64,000 nucleotides of DNA from SHVZ01 sp041906305. Its GTDB lineage: Bacteria; Pseudomonadota; Alphaproteobacteria; SHVZ01. The stretch lies in the NCBI GenBank assembly GCA_041906305.1, contig JAYRJL010000003.1:124001-188000 (forward strand), written 5' to 3'. The notes below the pieces were generated by a model. It worked only from the letters and a program-made list of their open reading frames with translations, did no database searches and was not told the DNA's origin. The position numbers were made by a program, and so were the translations under genes. Each line of letters opens with the position of its first letter. The first letter of the stretch is position 1. Positions 45,877 through 55,524 of this stretch are shown in pieces.

Positions 45877-48162
45877 TCAGGCGCCCGGCAGCCGTCGCAC
45901 GGTGACAGTCGCCGACGACAATCGGCGCGTCTCGAGCGTGAAGGAGAGCAAGCCAGCGGCCCCCGCCTCCGCCAGGCTCTCGACGATCCGCTCGCCGTCG
46001 TCGGCGATCACCTCGTAGCGGCCGGGCTCGTCGACCCGCCACGTCATCGCGCCGGGGCCGAACCCGCGCGCCCGGAAGGAGAGGCGGTCGCGGTCGACGG
46101 CGACGCCCTCGATCGGCCAGCGGCTGTCGACCAGATAGGGCCGCCCGGCGGCAGGCAATGAGTCGGGCCGGTCATTGGCGACGATCGCCAGTACCGGGAG
46201 CGGATCCTCGGGATCCAAGGCCACGTAGAGGCTGCCCTGGAAGTGCTGCTGGCCGATGACGCCGCTCGATCGCGCGAAGTCGACCTTGCGATCCAGTGCG
46301 CGGTCGAAGCGGATCGTCTGCAGCTTGCCGCGATTGGCGATCTGCCAGCGGCCTTCGCCGAGATCCGCGATGTCGGTCGAGTAGAAGCCCAGCGCGAGCG
46401 CGGAGAAGGCGCTGGCCGTGATCGCCGCGATCGGCTCGGACTCCGCGTCCTTGAGGTTGCTCAGGAGCGCGTGCAGGCTCGCGGCCTTCTCGCCGGAGTA
46501 CATGTGATAGTAGAGGTTCTTCGGCTTCACGCGGATCGGCTGTTCGGTGTTCCGCCACGTCTGGCCGAGAAAGGTGAATCCGAAGAAGCGGCTCGTCCAG
46601 AGCTCGGTGTAGACGTTCTCGTTGGCGTTCGAGGCATAGATCTGGATGCCGCGCGGCATCTTCCTGCCGATGGACGCCACCGAGGTGTAGCTCGGGCGCT
46701 CGCGATCGAAACGGGTGTCTCCTCCGTTGAGGTTCAGCACGCCGGCCGCGTATGTCGCGACGATCGCATTCTCCCAGGGCAGACAGTTCCCCGACCATTG
46801 AAGAAGCGTCACCTGCTTTCCCGCCGGTGCAAGCCCGTTGAGGAAATCGATCGAGCCCTGGATTTCGAGCGCGAGATCGAAAGGCTTCACCGCGTAGACA
46901 CGCGGAACCGCATATGAGCCTTGCGAGCCCAGGACCTTGCCTTCGTAGCTGATCGACTGCTCGCGCTGGCCCGCGACGCGACGGGCAGCGGCCGCCCAGG
47001 CCTGATCGTCGTTGCCGCCCGGGCGCTTCGGATACCGCTTGAGCAGGAGCATCTCCTTGACCGGGTCGCTGTCGGCGAAGAAGCCCCAGTCGAACGGATG
47101 GCTCCACGTATGGCTCGCCATCTCGACCTGCGGCAGATCGAAGAATCGGCGCGCGATCTCCATCGACTGGGCCGAGCCGAACCAGGCGGGATCCAGGTCG
47201 CCGACGATGGGCGCCACCGTCACCGGAAGATCGGGAAAGGCCTCCACCGCCTCGCGCAGCACGACCTCCGCCGACATCGCACGGCGCTGCGCATACTCCT
47301 TCACGTGCGTCAGGTTGCGCCAGCCATCCCCGTCGATATGGCTGTAGTAGATGCGCCGGCCGACCAGCGTCGTCGTGTCCGGCTTAGGCAGATCATCGGT
47401 ACGGAAGGCGCGTCGGAAGTACTCGAAAGGATCCAGGTAGAGCTGTCGGCTCGTGGTCAGGTTGTCGCCGCGATGGACGAAGTCGAGCGCGACGAAGCCG
47501 CCATTGGGATGCGTGCTGATGGGAGTCGCGTCCGTCGAACTGTCGTTGCCTTCGCGGACGATCAGATGCGCCTCGACCAGCGGATCGACCTTGACGATAC
47601 GGTCGTAGGCGGGAAGCTGGCGGGGCAAGGGCGTCTCGAAGTCGAGGAGGCCCCGGTCGCGCCGGATGATCCGGACATTGTGCGTGAGCTCGATGCGGCG
47701 CCCGTCGAAGCGGAGGCCGATCCGCTGTAGGAGTCCGTTGATCGCCTCGGCCGAGGTCTGCTTGCCGCTCCGGTCGTTGGCGAAGCCGAGAGAGCCGAAG
47801 ATCGCCAGCTGGCGGCCGCTGTCGATGAACCGGTGCGACCATTCGATGAACGCCCCGGGATTGGGCATGACGTCCCCGGTGAACCACGCAATCGCGCCGC
47901 GTACCCCCTCCAGCTCGGCCCCGGTCGGCAGCGGCTGACGAAGATCGTGATAGGAGACGACCAGCCCCAGATGATTGAGCGGCATCTCGGCGACGCGATG
48001 GATCGGCGTGAAGCGGATGTCCTCGAACCCCGTGCCGTCATAGAAGGCGAGGATGGTCCTCGGGACCGGCCGGCCTTGAGCTCCCGCTCCGCCGCTTCCC
48101 ATCGTCGTCGCGCCCGCCAGAACGAGCACGAGCACGGCGGCGAGTCGGACGGCGCCGATCAT
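45877..48162 (-). CDS. pelA: PelA-type deacetylase, copy 2 of a tandem pair
   Basis: The 761-residue exported protein (signal peptide MIGAVRLAAVLVLVLAGATT) lacks the GH114 hydrolase domain. It contains the PelA reductase/amidotransferase-like region (RTILAFYDGTGFEDIRFTPIHR), the CE4-like deacetylase metal site, and the C-terminal beta domain. The metal site is Asp277 and Asp279 in SHIDGDGW plus His351 and His355 in SHTWSHPFDW. It is clearly paralogous to the gene at 48159-50423, and its ATG overlaps that gene's TGA (ATGA). Both keep the metal ligands, so both may be active. It should deacetylate Pel in the periplasm. Confidence 0.87.
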   Translation of the reverse strand: MIGAVRLAAVLVLVLAGATTMGSGGAGAQGRPVPRTILAFYDGTGFEDIRFTPIHRVAEMPLNHLGLVVSYHDLRQPLPTGAELEGVRGAIAWFTGDVMPNPGAFIEWSHRFIDSGRQLAIFGSLGFANDRSGKQTSAEAINGLLQRIGLRFDGRRIELTHNVRIIRRDRGLLDFETPLPRQLPAYDRIVKVDPLVEAHLIVREGNDSSTDATPISTHPNGGFVALDFVHRGDNLTTSRQLYLDPFEYFRRAFRTDDLPKPDTTTLVGRRIYYSHIDGDGWRNLTHVKEYAQRRAMSAEVVLREAVEAFPDLPVTVAPIVGDLDPAWFGSAQSMEIARRFFDLPQVEMASHTWSHPFDWGFFADSDPVKEMLLLKRYPKRPGGNDDQAWAAAARRVAGQREQSISYEGKVLGSQGSYAVPRVYAVKPFDLALEIQGSIDFLNGLAPAGKQVTLLQWSGNCLPWENAIVATYAAGVLNLNGGDTRFDRERPSYTSVASIGRKMPRGIQIYASNANENVYTELWTSRFFGFTFLGQTWRNTEQPIRVKPKNLYYHMYSGEKAASLHALLSNLKDAESEPIAAITASAFSALALGFYSTDIADLGEGRWQIANRGKLQTIRFDRALDRKVDFARSSGVIGQQHFQGSLYVALDPEDPLPVLAIVANDRPDSLPAAGRPYLVDSRWPIEGVAVDRDRLSFRARGFGPGAMTWRVDEPGRYEVIADDGERIVESLAEAGAAGLLSFTLETRRLSSATVTVRRLPGA

Positions 48163-50423
48163 GCGTTGGGGATGCGCCGCACGGCAACCGCTGTGGGCGC
48201 GTAGGTGCGGGTCCGGATGGTGAAGGCGAGAATGCCGTCGGCATCGGCCTCGGCGAAGCTTTCGACCTTCCGTTCGCCGTCGTCGGCGGTCACCTGATAG
48301 CGTCCGGCCCCCTCGACCTTCCACGTCATCTCGCCGGGACCGAACCCCTGGCCGCGGAAGGCGAAATCACGTCCGTCGAGCCTGAGGCCCTCGATCGGCC
48401 AGCGGCTGTCGATCAGATAGGCGCGCGCCGCCGGGGGTTCGACATCCGTCCGCTCCGATTGCGCAAGCGCGATCACCGGGGTGCGTTCGGACGGGTCGAG
48501 GGCGACGTACAGGCTCCCCTGGAAATGCTGCTGGCCGAGCACGCCGCTCGACCGCGCGAAGTCGACCTTGCGGTCAAAGGCTCGATCGAAGCGGATGGTC
48601 GAGAGCTGGCCGCGGTTGTCGACCCGCCAGCGGTCGCCGCCGAGATCGGTGATCTCGGTGGAATAGAAGCCGAGGGCCATGCGCGTGAAGGTGCTGGCGG
48701 CGATCGGCGCGATCGGCTCGGCTTCGGCCGCCTTCAGGTTGTTGAGGAGCGCGCGCAGGCTCGCCATCTTCTCGCCGGAATACATGTGATAGTAGACGTT
48801 CTTCGGCTTGACCCTGATCGGCTGCTCCGTGTTCCGCCAGGTCTGCGGCACCAGCGCGAAGCCGAAGAAGCGGTCGGTCCACAATTCCGTGTAGACGTTC
48901 TCGTTGGCGTTCGAGGAATAGACCTGGATGCCGCCGGGAAGCCTGCGCCCGATCGCGGCGACCGAGGTGTAGCTCGGCCGCTCGCGGTCGAACCGCGTGT
49001 CGCCGCCGTTGAGGTTCAGCACGCCGGCAGCATAGGTCGCGACGACCGCATCGTTCCAGGGCAGGCAGTTTCCCGACCATTGCAGCAGCGTCACCTGCTT
49101 GCCGGCCGGCGCGATGGCGTTGAGGAAGTCGACCGACCCCTTGATCTCCAGGGAGAGGTCGAAAGGCTTCACGGCATAGGCGCGCGGTACCGAGTACGAA
49201 CCCTGCGAGCCCAGGACCTTGCCTTCGTAGGTCGCGGCCGCCTGCTTCGCCGATGCCTGACGCACGACCGACGCCCATGCGCCCTCGTCGTTGCCGCCCG
49301 GCCGCCTGGGATACTTGCGAAGCAGCGGGACTTCCTTGGTCGCATCGTCGTCGGCGAAGAAGTTCCAGTCGAAGGGATGGCTCCAGGTATGCGTGCCGAT
49401 CTCGACCTGCGGCAGCTCGAAGAACTCGCGCGCCAGCGCCAGCGACTGCTCGGTGCCGAACCACGCCGGGTCGAGATCGGCGACGATCGGCGCGATCGTC
49501 ACCGGCAGGTCTGGGAAGGCCGCGACCGCTTCGCGCAGCACGACCTCCGCCGCCATGGCGCGACGCTGGGCGTATTCCTTGACCTGGGCCTGGCTGCGCC
49601 AGCCGTCTCCGTCGACATGGCTGTAGTAGATGCGCCGGCCGACCAGCGTCGTGGTGTCCGGCTTGGGCAGATCGTCGGTCGCGAAGGCCCGCCTGAGATA
49701 CTCGAACGTGTTGAGATAGAGCTGCTTGATGGGCGTCGAATAGTCACCGCGATGGACGAGCTCGCCGACGACCATGCCGCCGTTCGGATGCGTGCTGACA
49801 AGGGTCGCATCGGTGGCGCTGTCGTTGCCTTCGCGGACGATGAAGTGCGCCTCGGTCCGCGAGTCGACCTTCACGACGCGATCATAGGCGGGGAGCTGGC
49901 GCGGCAATGGCGCCTCGAATTCGAGCAGCAGGCGATCCTTGCGGACGACACGGACATCCTGCGTGTGCTCGACGTGACGCTCGTCGAAGCGGAGCCCGAT
50001 CTTCTGCAGGAGGGCATTGACCTGCTCGATCGCTGTCGCCTTGCCGCGCCGGTCGTTGGCCATGCCGAGGCTTCCGATCAACACCAGCTTCCGCCCGCCC
50101 TCGATGAAGTCCTGACCCCATTCGATGAAGCCGACCGGGTTCGGCATGACGTCGCCCGAGAACCAGGCGACCGCCCCCCTGACGCCGTCGAGATCCTTGC
50201 CGGTCGGCAGCGGCTGGCGGAGATCGTGATAGGTCACCACCAGGCCGAGATGGTTGAGCGGCATCTCGAGGATCTGATGGATCGCGGTGAAGCGGATGTC
50301 GGAATCGAGCGTGCCGTCGTACAGCGCGAGGATGGTGCGCGCGATCGGCTTGCCTTGCGCGAACGCGCCGCCGCCGAAGAGGAGCGCTGAGACCAGTACG
50401 GCAAGGGCGGCAAGGCGCTTCAT
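48159..50423 (-). CDS. pelA: PelA-type deacetylase, copy 1 of a tandem pair
   Basis: The 754-residue exported protein has signal peptide MKRLAALAVLVSALLFGGGAFA. Layout and sequence match the second half of Pseudomonas PelA. The N-terminal part has RTILALYDGTLDSDIRF and HLGLVVTYHDLRQPLP. The CE4-like metal site has Asp271 and Asp273 (SHVDGDGW) and His345 and His349 (THTWSHPFDW). The C-terminal beta region ends ATYAPTAVAVRRIPNA-like. PelA deacetylation makes the polymer cationic. The gene overlaps the upstream GH114 gene (ATGA) and the downstream paralogue (ATGA), so all three are coupled. Confidence 0.88.
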   Translation of the reverse strand: MKRLAALAVLVSALLFGGGAFAQGKPIARTILALYDGTLDSDIRFTAIHQILEMPLNHLGLVVTYHDLRQPLPTGKDLDGVRGAVAWFSGDVMPNPVGFIEWGQDFIEGGRKLVLIGSLGMANDRRGKATAIEQVNALLQKIGLRFDERHVEHTQDVRVVRKDRLLLEFEAPLPRQLPAYDRVVKVDSRTEAHFIVREGNDSATDATLVSTHPNGGMVVGELVHRGDYSTPIKQLYLNTFEYLRRAFATDDLPKPDTTTLVGRRIYYSHVDGDGWRSQAQVKEYAQRRAMAAEVVLREAVAAFPDLPVTIAPIVADLDPAWFGTEQSLALAREFFELPQVEIGTHTWSHPFDWNFFADDDATKEVPLLRKYPRRPGGNDEGAWASVVRQASAKQAAATYEGKVLGSQGSYSVPRAYAVKPFDLSLEIKGSVDFLNAIAPAGKQVTLLQWSGNCLPWNDAVVATYAAGVLNLNGGDTRFDRERPSYTSVAAIGRRLPGGIQVYSSNANENVYTELWTDRFFGFALVPQTWRNTEQPIRVKPKNVYYHMYSGEKMASLRALLNNLKAAEAEPIAPIAASTFTRMALGFYSTEITDLGGDRWRVDNRGQLSTIRFDRAFDRKVDFARSSGVLGQQHFQGSLYVALDPSERTPVIALAQSERTDVEPPAARAYLIDSRWPIEGLRLDGRDFAFRGQGFGPGEMTWKVEGAGRYQVTADDGERKVESFAEADADGILAFTIRTRTYAPTAVAVRRIPNA

Positions 50424-51271
50424 TTTGCCTGCGGCCCCGGCACCACACGGTCGAGCTCGACCGTCGCGACATATGGGCTGAACCCGTTCGCGGCCTGGAT
50501 CCTGTAGATCTCGGCGATCCCCGCGGCGTCGGCCGGATCCCAGTAGTCGAGGGTCAGGACCTTGAGATTGGTCTGTCGACGGGCCGCGGCCTGCAGGATC
50601 TCGACCTGCTGCCTGTAGGTCGCTTCGTCGACCCTGCCGTACTTCTTGGCCTCGAAGTCGTAGTCGGCATAGACCGACTCGCCTAGGACCATGTCGATGT
50701 CTCGCTCGACCGACGGCAGCATGTCATAGCCGCGATTGAGGATGATGGTCATGCGCGGAAAGTTTCGGCGGATGGTGCGGATCAGTCGCGCGCCGGCGTC
50801 GAGCATCCCGGCATTGGCCTTCGCGTCCAGGCGCTCCAGGTGGCCGGGGTTGTCCATCGTGTCGATGAAGATGCCCTGGAAGCCGCGGCGGAGGATCTGC
50901 GGCACCAGCTCGTCGATCACCCGCTTGGTCCAGCGCGGGTCGCGCACGTCGACGAAGTAGCTGCCTTTCCAGTTCTCGTTCTCGCCGAGCAGGATGCCTT
51001 CGCCTTTGACGTCGGCGAAATAGGGCCGGGTCTCGTTGACCTCGCCGAGACTGAGATAGCCGACGACCTTCTTGCCCCGGTCGATCAGGGGCTCGATCGG
51101 CGGGTGGCGGTCGGACTCGAGCACCACCAGGTCGTAGGCATAGAAGGCGGACGGCGGCAGTTCCGCCGCGTAGTAGACGACCCAGGGGATCGCCGGGCCG
51201 GCGGCGCCAGCCCCGGTCGTACCGAAGACGGTCATCAGGCATGCCACGAGCATGCGTCGGACGGCTATCAT
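50420..51271 (-). CDS. pelA: PelA N-terminal GH114 hydrolase as a separate protein
   Basis: The 283-residue exported protein has signal peptide MIAVRRMLVACLMTVFGTTGAGA followed by a GH114 (endo-alpha-1,4-polygalactosaminidase) TIM barrel: IPWVVYYAAELPP, VVGYLSLGEVNE, FQGIFIDTMDN (Asp137), TIILNRGYDMLP, and MVLGESVYADYD (Glu198, candidate catalytic residue). In Pseudomonas this is the N-terminal domain of PelA, which cuts Pel. GGAGGGAG lies about nine bases before the ATG at 51271. It is the first gene of the pel operon. Confidence 0.9.
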   Translation of the reverse strand: MIAVRRMLVACLMTVFGTTGAGAAGPAIPWVVYYAAELPPSAFYAYDLVVLESDRHPPIEPLIDRGKKVVGYLSLGEVNETRPYFADVKGEGILLGENENWKGSYFVDVRDPRWTKRVIDELVPQILRRGFQGIFIDTMDNPGHLERLDAKANAGMLDAGARLIRTIRRNFPRMTIILNRGYDMLPSVERDIDMVLGESVYADYDFEAKKYGRVDEATYRQQVEILQAAARRQTNLKVLTLDYWDPADAAGIAEIYRIQAANGFSPYVATVELDRVVPGPQAK

Positions 51272-51353
51272 GGGGTCGCGCTCCCTCCTCCTCGCCTTAT
51301 ATAATGGAATGCCGGTCAAATTCTGGGGGTTCCGGCATCGGAGGGATCTTCAA
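51272..51353. promoter_or_regulatory. Divergent promoter region of the pel operon and the DUF3108 gene
   Basis: These 82 nt separate the pel operon start from a plus-strand gene. TATAAT at 51300-51305 is a consensus -10 on the plus strand, and the same AT island reads TATATA on the minus strand, so it may serve one or both directions. No good -35 is seen for either. Confidence 0.5.
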
Positions 51354-52169
51354 ATGCCAGCGACGGGCACGATCCGGGCGGGAGCGGCGGCTCTGATTCT
51401 CCTGGCCCTGCCGGCCTCGGCAGAGACCATCGGGGCCCGCTACGACATCTACACCGGCGGCCTCAAGGCACTGTCGATCCAGGCCAAGGCCGCCGTCCGC
51501 GACGCCGACTACGATGTCGCGGCCGATCTCGCGACCACCGGGATCATCGACTGGATCCTCAGGTTCAGCCAGAAGATCGAAAGCCGCGGCCGGATCGGGA
51601 GCGCGCCGCTCCCCGTTTCCTACGTCTCCGACGGCACGTTCTTCGGGTCCCGCCGCTCGATCCGCCTCGACTATCGCGAGGGCGGCCGCATCGACGCCCT
51701 GCTCGAGCCGCCGAACGACACCGACGACCGCACGCCCGTCCCGGAGGCGATGAAGCTCGACACCTTCGATCCGATGAGCGTCTTCGTCGCCCTGAACCAG
51801 ATGGCGGCCGCGGGCGGCAGCCCCTGCAACGGCAAGGTGCCGGTCTTCGACGGGCGGCGGCGCTTCAACCTCGTGTTCGAGGACGACGGACCGAGCGTCG
51901 TCGAGTCCAGCCACTACACGGTCTTCTCCGGGCCGGCGGTGCGCTGCAAGGTCCAGATGGAACGGCTCGCCGGGTTTCAGCAGAACCCGCGCTTCAATGC
52001 CCAGACGCCGCGCATCTCCATCCTTTACGTCGCCCGCTTCGGCGAAAGCGGGATGTGGCTGCCGGTCCGGCTCGAGAGCGACTCGAGCTTCGGCCTCGTG
52101 GTCGGCCATCTGGTCGCGGTCGACGCGCCGGCAAGGCCCCTTGGCCAGCGGCCGCGTCCTGCTTCATAA
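51354..52169 (+). CDS. DUF3108 exported protein
   Basis: The 271-residue protein has a signal peptide (AGAAALILLALPASA) and the DUF3108 pattern: ARYDIYTGGLKALSIQAKAAVRDADYDVAADLATTGIIDWILRF, then SDGTFFGSRRSIRLDY, MKLDTFDPMSVFVAL and DGRRRFNLVF. Its function is unknown; these are periplasmic beta-rich proteins common in alphaproteobacteria. The ATG at 51354 has GGAGGG nine bases upstream, so upstream in-frame ATGs are not used. It is divergent from the pel operon, but a link to Pel is only positional. Confidence 0.87.
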   Translation: MPATGTIRAGAAALILLALPASAETIGARYDIYTGGLKALSIQAKAAVRDADYDVAADLATTGIIDWILRFSQKIESRGRIGSAPLPVSYVSDGTFFGSRRSIRLDYREGGRIDALLEPPNDTDDRTPVPEAMKLDTFDPMSVFVALNQMAAAGGSPCNGKVPVFDGRRRFNLVFEDDGPSVVESSHYTVFSGPAVRCKVQMERLAGFQQNPRFNAQTPRISILYVARFGESGMWLPVRLESDSSFGLVVGHLVAVDAPARPLGQRPRPAS

Positions 52170-52228
52170 TAGGGTACGCGTCCAGGGGTGGGACCGTGCG
52201 GCGCGGCACGCCGTGGAGAGTTGCCATC

Positions 52229-52573
52229 ATGAATGCCCGCGCATTCGCCCTCGGCGTTGCGGCCCTCGGGCTCGTCGCCTGCCAGGACTTCCGCTCGGAC
52301 GTCCGCACCTCCGTGGGATACCAGACCAACCCGCTGCTGCAGACCCGCGAAGGTCGTCGCGAGGTGGTGAGCCTCTGCCACGACGCGGTGACCGAGCGCG
52401 TCGCCAACGTCGACAGCCTGCGCTTCGCCCAGGGCCAGATCGTCAATAACGACGACTACGGCGACGCCCGCTACCATGGCGCGGTCGAAGGCGTCTCGGC
52501 CGGCTACGCGCGCCGCTATTCCTTCATCTGCACCGTCCAGCCCTCGGGCACGGTCGAGGTCGTCTTCCGCTGA
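52229..52573 (+). CDS. Small putative lipoprotein
   Basis: The 114-residue protein has a short basic start, a hydrophobic stretch and a lipobox (LGLVAC, Cys18). The mature part holds two further Cys residues (SLCHDAV and FICTVQ), which could pair, and a C-terminal GYARRYSFICTVQPSGTVEVVF strand region. No family recognised with confidence. GGAGAG precedes the ATG at 52229. It lies 59 nt after the DUF3108 gene and 34 nt before the RNA methyltransferase gene on the same strand. Confidence 0.75.
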   Translation: MNARAFALGVAALGLVACQDFRSDVRTSVGYQTNPLLQTREGRREVVSLCHDAVTERVANVDSLRFAQGQIVNNDDYGDARYHGAVEGVSAGYARRYSFICTVQPSGTVEVVFR

Positions 52574-52607
52574 TGCGCGCGGCGGCCGAAGCACGCCCTT
52601 CGCCGCC

Positions 52608-53863
52608 GTGACCGATCCCATCGAGGTGGTCGTCGACCGGCTGGGCGCAGCCGGCGACGGCATCGCCGAGCATGGCGGACAGCGCCTGTTCGTTCCCGGG
52701 GCGCTGCCGGGCGAGCGCCTTCTCGTCCATCTCGGCCCGCCGCGCGGCGACGGACGCGTCGCGACGATCGTGCGCCGCCTGACCGATGCGGAGACGCGCA
52801 TCGCGCCCGCCTGCCGGCATTTCGGCCGTTGCGGCGGCTGCGCGCTCCAGCATCTCGCGACTCACGCCTATGCGGAATGGAAGCGCGACCTGATCGTCGA
52901 GGCCCTGGCGCGTCGCGGTCTCGACGGGGCGGCCGTCGCCGAGGTGCTGGTGGTGCCGCCGGGCGACCGCCGCCGTGCCGTGTTCTCGGCCGTCGGGCGC
53001 AAGGGCGGCGCCGTGCTGGGATTCGCCGAGGCGCAGTCGCATGCGCTCGTCGACATCGCCGAATGCCCGGTGATCGCGCCGGCATTGTTCCGGCTGACCG
53101 TGCCGCTGCGGTCGCTGCTTTCCACTTTGCTCGGCACCGGCCAGCGCGGCCAGGCGATCGCGACACTCACCGGCTCCGGCATCGATCTCGTGCTCGAGGT
53201 GGATGGGACACCCGATCTTCGCGCGCGCGAGGGCCTTGCCGCTTTTGCCGAGGAAGCGGACATCGCGCGGCTTTCCTGGAGAAGGCCCGGCGGCACCGTC
53301 GAGATCCTGGCCGCGCGACGGGAAGTCACAGTCCCCTTCGACGGCATGCCGGCGGTCTTTCCGCCCGGCGCCTTCCTGCAGGCGAGCCTCGCCGGCGAGG
53401 CCGCGCTGATCGCGGAGGTCCTGGCCGGCGTCGGCAAGGCCAGGACGATCCTCGACCTTTATGCCGGCATCGGCACGTTCAGCCTGCCGATGGCGCGGCA
53501 CGCCAAGGTCACCGCGATGGAAGGCGACCCGGGTGCGGTGAAGGCGCTCGCGGCTTCCGGAAAAGGGCGGATCGCGGCCGAGCGCCGCGACCTCGGCCGC
53601 GACCCGCCCGATGCGAAAGCCCTGAGCCGTTTCGATGCCGTCGTCTTCGACCCGCCGCGCGCAGGCGCCCGTGCGGTCGCGGAAAACCTCGCCCGCTCGA
53701 CGGTGCCGACCATCGTCGCCGTATCCTGCAACCCGCAGACTTTCGCGCGAGACGCCCGCACCTTGGCCGACGGCGGCTACCGGCTCGATCGGCTCCGGCC
53801 GATTGACCAGTTCCTCTGGTCGCCCCATGTCGAGTTGGTCGCCCTCTTCCACCGCGAGGCGCC

Positions 53864-53867
<4 letters not shown>
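52608..53867 (+). CDS. TrmA/RumA-family RNA (uracil-5-)-methyltransferase
   Basis: The 419-residue protein has an N-terminal TRAM-like region and a four-cysteine Fe-S site (Cys69, Cys75, Cys78 in [10 protein letters not shown] and Cys153 in DIAECPV). It also has the SAM motif [24 protein letters not shown], and the catalytic Cys374 in [13 protein letters not shown]. This is the RlmD/RlmC/TrmA layout, methylating C5 of uridine in rRNA or tRNA. The Fe-S cysteines favour an rRNA target like RlmD. The start is GTG at 52608, and the stop overlaps fumC by ATGA. Confidence 0.9.
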
Positions 53868-55258
<1,391 letters not shown>

Positions 55259-55269
55259 GCCTTGAACCC

Positions 55270-55524
55270 ATGAATGCCGACACGCCGAGCCCGCGGATCG
55301 TGAAGCGCTCCGTCGTCGTTGCCGGCCATCGCACCAGCGTGTCGCTGGAAGGTCCCTTCTGGGACGAGCTGAAACGCATCGCCGAAACCAAGCGGGTGAG
55401 CCTCAATCAGCTCGTCGCCGAGGTGGACGGCCGCCGCGAAGGCAACCTCTCCAGCGCGCTCAGGCTGCTGGTGCTGGAGACCCTGAAGGCCGAGATCCGC
55501 TCAACGCCCGCCACGCACGGCTAA
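55270..55524 (+). CDS. Ribbon-helix-helix domain protein (RHH_4 type)
   Basis: The 84-residue protein contains RSVVVAGHRTSVSLEGPFWDELKRIAETKRVSLNQLVAEVDGRREGNLSSALRLLVLE, matching the alphaproteobacterial RHH_4 family of small presumed DNA-binding proteins often found beside fumC. It probably works as a dimer. Its targets are unknown. It follows fumC by 11 nt. Its last 24 nt overlap the 3' end of the convergent AsmA-like gene. Confidence 0.82.
   Translation: MNADTPSPRIVKRSVVVAGHRTSVSLEGPFWDELKRIAETKRVSLNQLVAEVDGRREGNLSSALRLLVLETLKAEIRSTPATHG

Noticed and set aside
42819..45905. 1028-codon open frame antisense to the PelB TPR gene
   Set aside because: Low-information translation, no motifs; the sense strand carries clear TPR repeats and operon coupling.
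45877..50423. Duplicate deacetylase genes as an assembly artefact
   Set aside because: The copies differ at many positions along their length, have different signal peptides and a clean ATGA junction.
45877..51271. PelA split caused by frameshifts
   Set aside because: Each piece has its own signal peptide and start overlap, and the second deacetylase has a full extra domain set; frameshifts would not produce this.
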